The notes under the pieces: generated by a model | Databases searched by the model: none | Told to the model about the DNA's origin: nothing | What the model saw: only the letters and a program-made list of their open reading frames with translations | Shown: piece by piece, positions 38,060 through 48,260 of the stretch | Numbering within the stretch: the first letter of the stretch is position 1 | How the letters are laid out: each line of letters starts with the position of its first letter | Translations under genes and position numbers: made by a program | NCBI RefSeq assembly: GCF_022201045.2 | Contig: NC_068559.1 | Location: forward strand, 186,001 to 250,000 | From: Citrus sinensis | Taxonomy: Eukaryota > Streptophyta > Magnoliopsida > Sapindales > Rutaceae | Direction: 5' to 3' | DNA length: 64,000 nucleotides

Positions 38060-39891
38060 TCCATTAAATAGTTGAATGTGAACAATTTGCAAGACCGACC
38101 TAACAAAATTGGTTTATATATCCGCGGATGACAATTTCACAAAAGAATTAAATTCGACTTCATTAATATTGAAAAAAAATTAGTATGCATACTTAGATTT
38201 TTTATTACTTTTTTTGCCCTTTATTACTTTTTTTACCCTTTATTATTTTCGGTGAGTATTTATGCTTTTTTTTAAATGAGTAAAAAAACTTTATTCTCTT
38301 TTTTTTTTTTATAATAACTTATCTACGAATAAGCAGCATTCATTTGAGAGTAGCTTATTAGAATATTTATTATGATTTTCTTAAAGAACCAATTTTTTTA
38401 GTGAAAAAGATAATTTTTTTAATGCATTGCATATTCTTTTAAATTTCCCAAATGGTGGTTGTGGATGTTGCTTTGAGTACATATACAATGTTGAGTAAAG
38501 AGGCAGCGGTACTGCATTGGCTTGAAAAAACAGTGACAAAAGGATTTATTATTCATGAGATGAGACTCGCACAATTGAATAGTGGCAAACCATGAAAGAC
38601 TACTAATAAATGGCTTATTGGTCCGTTGGGGATGCGAAAGCTTCACCTTTTCTTTTCTTTTCTTTTTTGTCTCAAATATTCAATTCTCAATTTCACCAAT
38701 TAATTTTCTCTGAATTGAAAACATCAAACAAGTTGCTTCTCTTGAGAATGGGGAGTCAGAATACTATAAAAAATTGGTCACTTAATAAAATGGAATGGTC
38801 AATTCTTGTAAATAAAATAAATCTCTTTACATAATGGAGATGATTGATTTTAATCATTACCTTGTATCATATTGCATACTTTGACTTCATTTTGCCTTTT
38901 TTCCCCCCATCCTTTATTTATCACCGTGAATCTATGAAAAAACAGAAACAAAAATGATAGCTTAACATTAAAGCATATATATAAAATTCGTTCCTTTTTT
39001 TTGGGGGGGGGGGGGCCTCGGCGAAGCAGCATTCATTTTAGGATCATCCATTTGTTTGAGAAAAAGATAATAATATTCTTTTGCCCAAATGGTATTTGTG
39101 GATGTTGCTTTTGGTTTGGGTATGAAATTGCTAAAGAAGTGGCATAGGAGAAGCCAGAGGGAGCTGAGAGTTAATTAAAGGGAAGGTACAATTCTTAGTC
39201 GCTAGTTGCTTGTTGGGTCATCAGCCTCCATCATTATGAAAAGCATATATAATACTCTTTCCAAAATGAAGAGAGACTAGAGGACGCCTAATAGTATCCA
39301 CGATTTTTTTTTTTCTCCCTCGAGTGGAGTTTTAACACCAACAATTATCATTTTTGTTATTTGTGAAATAAAACATCAAAGGATGACCTAAGTTACGTTT
39401 AACATAACTTACGTCTACACACAGCAACAGTACTCACTTATTGGGCCATCAGCCTCCATCATTATAAAAAGCATATAAGCTAATCTTTTCAAAAAGAGGA
39501 GAAAGACTAGAGGGCGCCTAATAGTATCCACAAGATTTTTTTTCTTTTTCTTTTTTTTTTCTCTATCGAATGGGGTTTTAACACCAAAATTATCATTTTG
39601 TTGTTTGTGAAATAAAATATCAAGAAAGGACCTAAGTTACATTTAACGTAACTAACATAACTTACACCCACACACAACAACAATACTAGGCTTAAACATA
39701 ACTTAGCGCCTGCCAAATATCAAACCTGAAATGTTTAACTTACATCAGATGTTACATCCATCGATGCATGCTTTTCGACAATGCAGTCAAACTATCTAAG
39801 GCAAACACTAAGTTACACCCACGTACACGAACAATGTGTTAGCCCCACACCACACACTGTTCATGTGTGTGGATATAAATTACATGAATTA
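38060..39891. other. Spacer with local segmental duplications
   Basis: No gene is seen. The stretch 38331-38490 is echoed by 39024-39115 (AAGCAGCATTCATTT, CCCAAATGG, TGTGGATGTTGCTTT in the same order). A clearer tandem duplication occupies 39213-39690. A poly-G tract stands near 39004-39015. Confidence 0.5.
39213..39690. repeat. Tandem duplication, about 228 and 250 bases
   Basis: Unit A (39213-39440) and unit B (39441-39690) both start TTGGGYCATCAGCCTCCATC. They share CGCCTAATAGTATCCAC, GTTTTAACACCAA, GACCTAAGTTAC and ACACACARCAACARTACT in the same order. Differences are mainly in poly-T length and point changes. Confidence 0.8.
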
Positions 39892-39900
39892 TAACTTAAG

Positions 39901-40690
39901 AAAAAGGACAAACACACCCCAACGTTTAGGTAAAGGGACAAAAACCCCCTCTAATGTTGCAAAAAAGATATTGTAAAGGGACAAAAACCCCCCCTAATGT
40001 TGCAAAAAAGATATTTACACCCCAATTTATTATAATTTTACCATTATACCCTTCTAGCATATAAAAAAATTATTAGATTATCCAATTTTTCTATATATTG
40101 TTAATAGAATTATAAATAGACAAATTGGATATTATTAAAAAAATTATAAATATACCCTCATTGCCCAATTCCTCTATTTAAATTTTTATCAATAACCAAT
40201 TTTCAAAAAAGACATCTATACACCTAAAAAAATTATAAATAAATTATAATTTTAAAAATAAAATTAGTTATTAATAACCAATTTTATTTAAACTTTAAAC
40301 TTGTATATTTAACAATTCTCCACATGTCAATCATTTAAACTTGTACATTTATAACTAATTTTCTATGTTATTTATTATGGTATTAATAACCAATTTTATT
40401 TTTTAAATTATAATTTATTTACAATTTTTTTAAGTGTGGATGTCTTTTTTAAAAAATTAGTTATTAATAAAAATTTAAATAGAGTAATGAAGTAATGAGG
40501 ATATATTTATAATTTTATTAACAATATATAAATAAATTAAATAATCTAATAATTTTTTTTATATGTTAGAAAAGTATAATAATAAAATTATAATAAATTA
40601 AAGTGTAAATATTTTTTTTAAATATTAAAGAGATTTTTGTTTCTTTATCTAAACATAATGGAGGTGTTTGTCATTTTCTCCTTTTCCCCT
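39901..40690. mobile_element. Long fold-back MULE with 9-base target duplication
   Basis: The element is nearly one large palindrome: about 350 bases of each arm pair imperfectly. Left AAAAAGGACAAACACACCCC matches the inverted right end, which carries a few extra bases. The 9-base sequence TAACTTAAG flanks it on both sides (39892-39900 and 40691-40699), as expected of Mutator-like elements. A 45-base piece containing GGGACAAAAACCCCC and TAATGTTGCAAAAAAGATAT is duplicated in tandem in the left arm only (about 39932-40012). No ORF is present. Confidence 0.82.
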
Positions 40691-40845
40691 TAACTTAAGG
40701 GCTCCCATTATCTAATGGCTATCGGCCAATATGCGGCTCGCATTATCTAGTGGTTATCGGATTCACCAATCACTCGTCCCAAATCCCAATATGCATTGGT
40801 TCCTCGTTATACAGTTGGGTCAAGTGGCCCATTTACGCTGCTAGT

Positions 40846-41282
40846 TAGAGATGGCAAAACCCCGGGCCGGGTCCGGGTATTGCCATGATCGGACCCTGCC
40901 CGGATGCAACCGGTCCGGGTCTGGGTTCGGGCTGGGTTTTAATCCGGGTACCCGGATTTTATATTTTTTAATATTTTATGTGTATATATTTTTTATTTTT
41001 TGGTAATTTTATAAGTTTTAAATTTATTTCAATAAAATTTGACATGAAAATATAAATTTTAAGTGTTTAAAACTTTATATATGTATAATAAATAAGTCAA
41101 ATAAATATAAAATATTTAAAATAATATATATTTTATAATTTTTTTTAATAAAATCCGGGTTCCGGGTTTATCAAGTGATGCCCAAGACCGACCCAGCTTC
41201 ATACCCGAACCGGGTAATACCCGGCCCGCAACGCCCGGGTACGGTCCGGGTCCGGACCGGGCGGGCATTTTTGCCATCTCTA
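40846..41282. mobile_element. hAT-type MITE with GC-rich ends
   Basis: Inverted termini TAGAGATGGCAAAA and TTTTTGCCATCTCTA are flanked by perfect 8-base duplications CTGCTAGT (40838-40845 and 41283-41290). Both subterminal zones are GC-rich with repeated CCGGGTCCGGGT/CCCGGAC motifs, while the centre is A/T. Length 437 bases. The open frame 41175-41366 crosses its right border and is not a gene. Confidence 0.92.
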
Positions 41283-41290
41283 CTGCTAGT

Positions 41291-42452
41291 TGCGTGCTTT
41301 GTACATGTCAGTCAGATTGCTCCCGCCAATTCAAAGCAAATCGTTGAGTTATTAAAAACACTCTGACACAGGTTGAGATTTCTCAATTATCTAACCAAAA
41401 CAAGGACCTTGTTAAGTTATATGATAATAATGTAACTTTCATCAACTATTAAGTTGTAACTAATGACTTAAAAGTAGAACCAACTAAATTGCTTTTTAGC
41501 TCACAAATCACAACTTTTGGGTCAACGTAAGTTACATTATAATGTAACTTAACAACAACCCCAGAACAATGTTCACTTCATTGGTGCTGATTTCCAGCAT
41601 AGGATAGAACTGGAATCACCGAAAAGTAAAACAAATTAATGAAAGACAAACAAAGAAAACATATGCACCGACATCAAGATGCAAACTAAGCTCAACAAAT
41701 CCTTCCTGAATCTTAAAAAATCTGGTAAACAAACTAAGCTAGCAAACTTATTATGTACAAGCATATAATATAGGAATCAATCTGCCGCAACAGCACAGAT
41801 GTGCTGCTGCAAAACAGACATGCCTGCTATATTATAAACTAATCAACTTCAGACATCAAGCACAAGAGATGAAGTTACTTTCTCACAGTTGGTTCTTATT
41901 ATCAGGGTCATGATTTTAAGCACAACCCGGTATTTTAGAAATTGCAACCTAAAGAGCCTAAGACAGATCATGCATCTTGAAGCAGAGAAAAGAAAACTGA
42001 CTCAAGAAGCTCTGATGCTTAAAGCTATGAAAACGGCCAATATTTGTACATATAATGTCTATTGATAATCAAAAAAGTCCTTGCCCCATAGCAAAGAAAG
42101 CTAATGTAGGTTTATTAACATATTGAGTATGATTCCTCAACAAGCTAACTTTACTATTCTGCACACTTCCAAATTGGTTGCTGAGCTAAGAATCTCATTA
42201 TTGGGCTATGCAATACTTTAACCTCAAATTCATTCATGGTAAGAAAACCATACAAAGTGCACCCACAAAGGCTACATTACAAAAGGCGATTGACTGCATA
42301 TAAGTTAGATAGATATAAAGCACATTACATCAAAGCTAAACATTTGCATAGTTCATTATAACAACTAAGTATTTCAACACAAGACCCATTGGTTAGCAGC
42401 AACAACAACATCAACAAGTGGACAACATAAACACAGAACAGGAGATTATCCA
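41291..42452. other. Region downstream of the lectin gene
   Basis: Non-coding; the last several hundred bases before 42452 are probably the 3' UTR of the lectin gene. No repeats or further genes are seen. Confidence 0.4.
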
Positions 42453-43562
42453 TTACTTGTTCTGATTATTACCACGTTTACCATCTTCCTCAACAATTAC
42501 ATTGATCTTCTTGTACCTGAAATCCGCAGGACGAATCTGATACTCTGCAGGGAACACCGTGTCCCTATTTACAAAAATGGACCATACAGACAGTATCAGA
42601 AAGGCCATCAATGCTGCGCAACCTGTTCCAAAAATCACCCCAGCAAAAACTTTCAAAGGACAGATACTCCTTTTGTGCTCTCTAAGCCTCTCAGCGTGCT
42701 CATCAACATAACCTCGCGGATCTGCCGGTAACGAATGCATCCAATAAGGAGCACTCCTCAACCTAAAGTTCCACGAAAAAACACTGCTAGTTTGCTCTGA
42801 AAGGCCATTGCTTGAAAATATACCCACATAAACATCTTCATTTCCCCACATTTTCAACAAATCAATGTGATATGCAAGAACTGGACTATAAGGCCTGCTA
42901 TCACCAAATTTACTCAACCTAACCTCAATTCTTTTGGAGCTCAAATCATAATCTATCCAAGCTTTAAGCTTCTCACCGTTGTTTAGCACCAAATTTAGGG
43001 ACGACACATTACCAACACTCACAGAAACAAGACTATTAACGTCAACACCCACATGATTTGCATTCACATCTCCCACATTGTCATCCATTTTTGTGTCAAA
43101 TTCAATACCCAGATACTTTTTCTCACTTGAAACCCCAAATGGACCTTGACCCACAAATTTAAATGCAGAGTGATAGGGAAATATAACAAAAGCGAGACCA
43201 TCACCGTTACCGTTACCGCCGCGAGCAGCAGTGATGGAAAATGAGAAGTCGGTAGAAAATGACGTTGTTTTGGAGCGAGTTGGGTCAAGAAACTTGAAGG
43301 GGTTGTTGTAGAGTAAAAGACCGGAGCTTGACGGCAACGGGGTAAGAAGCTGGACGTGAGAGTGGTCAGCGACGAACTTGGCGTCGCCGAGAAGGGCAAT
43401 TTCAGGATCGAAATTGGGGCTGTTTGTTAGGGTTTGATTTTGGATTTGGGACTGGCATGAGATGGGAGTTACAATTAGGGTTAATAATTGAAAAATTGTA
43501 ATTGTGAGGTACAGCGATAATGTGAAGCTTTTGTTTTGAAGTGGAAATGAAGCCATGCCCAT
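42453..43562 (-). CDS. Membrane-anchored legume-type lectin without kinase
   Basis: A single uninterrupted exon encodes 369 residues. A signal peptide (about 1-36, ending near PISCQS) precedes a legume-lectin beta-sandwich (about 45-275). Typical lectin motifs are FSTDFSFSITAARG, GDGLAFVIFP, the metal-binding region YLGIEFDTKMDD...NHVGVDVNS, and AWIDYDLSSKRIEVRLS. A hydrophobic helix follows at about 307-331 (GVIFGTGCAALMAFLILSVW). The short cytosolic tail of about 38 residues has no kinase domain, unlike L-type lectin receptor kinases. It resembles the small Arabidopsis lectin-like membrane proteins such as At5g01090 and At3g09190, from memory. The likely site is the plasma membrane and the ligand is unknown. 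The overlapping frame 43064-43399 is a shadow. Confidence 0.9.
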   Translation of the reverse strand: MGMASFPLQNKSFTLSLYLTITIFQLLTLIVTPISCQSQIQNQTLTNSPNFDPEIALLGDAKFVADHSHVQLLTPLPSSSGLLLYNNPFKFLDPTRSKTTSFSTDFSFSITAARGGNGNGDGLAFVIFPYHSAFKFVGQGPFGVSSEKKYLGIEFDTKMDDNVGDVNANHVGVDVNSLVSVSVGNVSSLNLVLNNGEKLKAWIDYDLSSKRIEVRLSKFGDSRPYSPVLAYHIDLLKMWGNEDVYVGIFSSNGLSEQTSSVFSWNFRLRSAPYWMHSLPADPRGYVDEHAERLREHKRSICPLKVFAGVIFGTGCAALMAFLILSVWSIFVNRDTVFPAEYQIRPADFRYKKINVIVEEDGKRGNNQNK

Positions 43563-43929
43563 GACTTTGCAGAATCAGAATTTAGGGCTCAAATCTAAAT
43601 CAACGACTTCAAAGGCAGGGCTTTGATATCCGCATTCACAAGATTTGGCTCCAAATTCCGAGCTTGCTTGGTATTATAGCCATTATCTTCTTTTCCCCCT
43701 TTTTGGTAATTATAATTTTATTTTTCTTTCTGAAAAATCATTATCTTTTAATTTTTTATTTAATTAAAATAATATGTTTCAATTTAGACTTTATAAGTTT
43801 TTTTTTAAAACAATAATAATTTGACTTTAGAGTTAACACAATGGCTTAAATATTTTCTTTTCTTTTTTTAAATTTTTAATCATTTAAAAAGAGGATGATA
43901 GTTATTTATTTATAGGATTATATTATCAA

Positions 43930-43988
<59 letters not shown>

Positions 43989-44243
43989 AATAATATTTAA
44001 TTTATCTCTCAAAAGTGTAAAAACATCAGTTTACTCCCACTTATTGTTAAGAAAATAAAAAAAAATTATCAATGTGTTCTTATCTGTCATCATCTCTGAA
44101 CGAAAATAAAGAATAAATTGAAATTTTCATACTTTTGGGAATAAATTAAAAATTATTATTCTATCTAGATGAATTAAAATTTACTGTAAGCATAGACTTC
44201 TTTAGCATTAACCTTGTTCAAAGTTTCGTTTAGTTTGTGTGGC
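43563..44243. other. Lectin gene promoter and spacer
   Basis: AT-rich upstream region of the lectin gene with a (TGA)n microsatellite. No other gene is seen. Confidence 0.4.
43931..43989. repeat. (TGA)n microsatellite, about 19 copies
   Basis: Perfect trinucleotide run of about 58 bases, long enough to be polymorphic between individuals. Confidence 0.95.
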
Positions 44244-44914
44244 TAGAGTTGGTAAAATGGGTCATCGAATTGTGTTTATGTCGTGTCAAATTTAGGTCAA
44301 CACAAACACAACTTATTTAATAATTATGTTAAAATATTGAAATCTAAATCCGACATAAAAAATAAATGGATTACCTAATAACCCGCTTAATTTCTATATA
44401 TTTAATAAAATTTATGTTAAACACACACAAAGATATATAATTTATTGATATTATAAATTATACATATCTACCAAAATATTATACATTTTATACTATTAAA
44501 GTTTTAATTATATATGTAAATAGTATAATATATCAATATTATAAAATATACATGTCTAGTTGTCTACTAACATTTTACATATTTATAATATTGGAGTTTT
44601 AAATCTAAATAAAATTTTATAAATGCAATATTGTATATATGTTCATCTTTTAAAAAAAATAAAAATAGAGAATCATGTCTAATATTTGAGTTTTAATGAC
44701 AAGAACATATAAATTATTTTAGAATAAAAAATATAATCATATCATTGATCGTGTAAATAGATTAAGAATTTTAACTCTAACATGACAAGGAAAAAAATCA
44801 TATGGACCAGACCCAAACCATTTAATAATCGTATCAAATTTGACAACTCATATACATTTATTCGTGCCGTGTTCGTATCTAGTAATAAGAACGTGTTAAA
44901 TTTTACCAGCTCTA
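44244..44914. mobile_element. hAT-type non-autonomous element, copy 2
   Basis: Inverted ends TAGAGTTGGTAAAAT and ATTTTACCAGCTCTA are flanked by perfect 8-base duplications TGTGTGGC (44236-44243 and 44915-44922). The interior carries GTGTCGTGTCAAATTTAGGT near the left and AATAATCGTATCAAATTTGA near the right, as in copies 1 and 3. Length 671 bases, the longest of the three. The open frame 44782-45087 crosses the right border and is not a gene. Confidence 0.93.
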
Positions 44915-44922
44915 TGTGTGGC

Positions 44923-47030
44923 TTGACAATCTATCTTTTCAAGTATAGCTTGGCAATCTATCTTTTCAAGTGTTTGTATGAGCTTATGAATTTTTTGTGT
45001 TTAGGGGGGAAAACACACAAAGATTTGTCTTTTTTTCCTTTTTTTTTTCCAATTAAAATGATTATATTGATTGGTGCTGTATTTTAGATTATTTACTATA
45101 GTTTATATGAGCCTACAATTTTTTTTTTTGTTTTTGAGCTTTTGAATCTTTGTTTATTCTGATGGTTTTATTTCACATGGCTGCATAATTTTTTTTTCTA
45201 ATTTTATTTTAAGTACTGTTTATTGTCTATTGTTGAATTTTTGCATTGTAGTGAGACGATAACATGACATGATTATGCACTACATAATCTGCGAAATGTG
45301 TGTGTCAATTTTCGTTGGTTATATATTTGAGTTTCTCTTATTATTATTACTGAACATCAAATAGATGATTTTTATTTTGTTTATTTATGGCTATCAATTA
45401 TGATCTTTATGGCGGAATGGATGGATGTAGATATTTGGACATGTTTTGGATGCAAATGTTTTATACTTGACTCTTTTATTCTTTATATTTTAGGTTGTAA
45501 AATATAATTATGTACAAATGAACTACTGATATTTGTAACAAATTTAATTGTAGTACGGACTTTTATTTTGTTAAATGCTAATTAGCACTACTTATATTAT
45601 TTTATTTTTGTATTTTTTAATCTTTTTAAAATTTAATAAATAATGAGAGTGATTTTTGAAAATATATTATTGCTATATGAAATTTGATTTCATTTTGATT
45701 AAAATAATAATAATAAAAGATAAATATATAAGTAAATTGAAACAAATTATTTTACAAATGTTTGATAGTTTTCTATATTTTAGACAAATAACTAAACACA
45801 AATTTATTGCTTTCATTTTCATAAACTATTTTAAAATCAAACTACCAAACAAATTTTAATTTTAAAAAATTTACATTAAAAATTCATTCTCCTTCTTTAA
45901 AATAAAGGTCAAAACACTAATTAAAAATATTACCAACTTGTGCCTTCAATTTTATTTTTTTTTAAGCTTTCGGGCTTTGTGAGGATATCTAGAAAGTTAA
46001 TTTTGGTGGGGTTCAAAGAAGAACAAGCACATGATACATTGGGTACGATATGAGTTTGACATATCTTTTCAAATAAAGTTTATTTAAATATAGTTTTTGT
46101 TAGTACTTTTATAAGAAGAAATTTTATCAAAAAAATTTGAGTTGTTTGATTGTCGATAACAATTTTTATTAAAAATTGTCAAAGTACTTTAATATGCAAA
46201 TGTTTTAAAGATATTTTATGAAAGGAACAAAATAAAATTATTAAATAAGTAAACAATATTTTAGATATTTTAATACTTTAAATAAATTTTGAAACTTAAA
46301 CTTCAAAATAGTTTTTTTAATTTTTAAAAACTCTCCTGAAAAAACAAACAATTAATAATATATAAAAAAAGAGTTTTGGAATTAAACAAGCTTTCTTCAT
46401 TCTAGACGCATGGGACCTGAATATAAACAAGCTTTCTTCATTCGGGTTCCCAAATTACAGGTTTTAAACCCGGGTTGCTTTTGAATTATGAATTCTGCAA
46501 AATGTAATAATGAATCACACACCAAATACAGCTTTTAAGAGCTGGCACTGTATAAGCAATAAGAAAGTGCTCCTGGAACAGACCATCAAATGAGGGTGAA
46601 TGCTCAAAACTTGAAATCATGGAACACTATCGGTGGAACAAGATGTGATCATATTCAAACACTAATAATTCATATATATGCAATTACTTAAACTCAAATG
46701 AGGAACATAGTGGGCAAGCTAGGGCCGGCAGTGATTTTTTCCTTTTTATTTATATTAAAGGTAATTTTAAAAAATTAATGTTAAAATAAAGATGTCTGGG
46801 TCTGATTCTGGATATGTGCAATTACTTAAACTCTGACCTGGACCCAGATATATTTAGGTTTATAAAATTAAATCCGGATTCCTCGTTTAATTTAACTCTG
46901 GTATAAATTAAATTCGGCTGAAATTGTCTGAGTTTGTTAGAGTCCGAGTTATTTTGTCATCCTTCTAGATAAGTCATACAAAAAATACACTAAATCATGT
47001 TAAATGTCGAAGTGGTATAAGCTTCAAAGA
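44923..47030. other. AT-rich intergenic region
   Basis: No gene is seen. Low-complexity A/T stretches dominate. Around 46720-46975 a segment from TAGGGCCGGCA to TGTCATCCTTCTA has GGGTCTGATTC/GGACCCAGA inner repeats. It looks like a decayed hAT-type miniature element, but no matching target duplication was found. Confidence 0.4.
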
Positions 47031-47719
47031 CTTCTCTAGCTTTAACCAATATGGTGGCAAAATAGGGCTGGAGATTAATTCAATTTCGAGATTAATGAGC
47101 TGCTCAAGTGTTGAAAGCCAGATACTTCAAACAATCTGAATTTTTGAATGTTGGCATGGGATCCAATCCCTTTTTTCCTCTAGACGAGTCGGTTGTGGGT
47201 AGAGGGGATAAAATACAAATCTATAGAAGTAAATGGATCCCTAAGCCAGCTTCTTTCAGACCTTTTTCAGTCCTACTCTTGCCAGCCCACGCAAAAGTTG
47301 CAGAACTGATTGATGCTGAGAACCAGTGGAAAACAGATTTTATTCATCAGCATTTCATAAAAGAGGATGCTGAGGCCATAATGAGAATACCACTACCAAG
47401 GAATCCAAAATCAGATGAGGTATGCCGACATTTTGACGACGAAGGTATGTTCACTGTTAAGTGCCTATCAAGTGGCACTCAAATTATAAGTATAATGATA
47501 TGCCTACTAGCTCAAATGGAAATTTTCACTACTGGAATGCTATATGGAACTTGGAGCTACCTGAGAATATTAAGATTTTATTGTGGAGGGTAGCTCAAAA
47601 TTTGCTGCCAACTGCAGAAAATCTATGGACGAAGAAAGTGGTGCAGTTTCCTTTTTGTCAACTCTGTTCCAAGAGCAAGGAAAATATTTCCCATGCCCTT
47701 TTATAGTGTAAAGATTGCT

Positions 47720-47781
47720 GGAAATATTTGGCAACAGTCCGCTCTTGCTAGGAAATATTTGGCAACATTCAGCTCTTGCTA
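47720..47781 (+). repeat. 31-base tandem duplication inside the LINE
   Basis: GGAAATATTTGGCAACA...GCTCTTGCTA occurs at 47720-47750 and 47751-47781 with two or three mismatches. Confidence 0.85.
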
Positions 47782-48070
47782 ATAAAGGCATTCAAGTAAG
47801 CAAAAGCCAAGATGTGTGGTATGACATGTCTAAGAAGCTGAGCAAAACAGGTCTTGAATTGATGGGAGCTATATGGTGGGCTACCTGGGATTTAAGAAAT
47901 AAGCAAATTTTTGAAGGGAAGAAGTTAAAGCCAGTGATACCGGCTGCAAAGGCAGAAGCAACTGTGGAAGCCTTTCTGAGAGCGAAGAAAGTTGGGAGCC
48001 TGAGAAACCAAGTACTGTGAGAAAGCAACAGTGGATTCCTCCTCATAGAGGTTGGTATAAAATCAATGTC

Positions 48071-48226
48071 GATGCTGCTACAAATGGGGAAGCTCAAATT
48101 GTAGGATCGGGAGCTGTTATTAGAGATGCTGATGGCAAGGTAATTGCTGATGCTGCTACAAAGGGGGAAGCTCAAATTGTAGGATTGGGTGCTGTTATTA
48201 GAGATGCTGATGGCAAGGTAATTGCT
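48071..48226 (+). repeat. 78-base in-frame tandem duplication inside the LINE
   Basis: A 26-codon block (DAATNGEAQIVGSGAVIRDA then DGKVIA) occurs at 48071-48148 and again at 48149-48226. There are few substitutions, and the duplication keeps the reading frame. Confidence 0.9.
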
Positions 48227-48260
48227 GCTGCTGTCAAAGAAATTATAAAGCATACTTCAT

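Larger units (their letters stand above)
47031..48260 (+). mobile_element. LINE (non-LTR) retrotransposon remnant, 3' part of ORF2
   Basis: Decayed plus-strand segments line up with the end of plant LINE ORF2. First comes A-K-stop-GWRLI followed by AAQVLKARYFKQSEFLNVGM (about 47060-47150). Next is a zinc-finger-type reverse transcriptase C-terminus (WNAIWNLELPENIKILLWRV, NLLPTAENLWTKK, FPFCQLCSKSKENISHALL; about 47530-47706). Last is an RNase H-like start (KQQWIPPHRGWYKINVDAAT, GAVIRDADGKVIA; about 48020-48235). Several frame changes and stops separate the pieces, so it cannot make a functional protein. The reverse transcriptase core upstream is missing. Confidence 0.85.

Noticed and set aside
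43064..43399. 111-codon minus-strand frame within the lectin gene
   Set aside because: Shifted-frame shadow of the lectin coding sequence.
46720..46975. Possible hAT-type miniature element
   Set aside because: The ends match poorly and flanking 8-base sequences (GGGCAAGC and GATAAGTC) differ, so it was mentioned only in the intergenic description.
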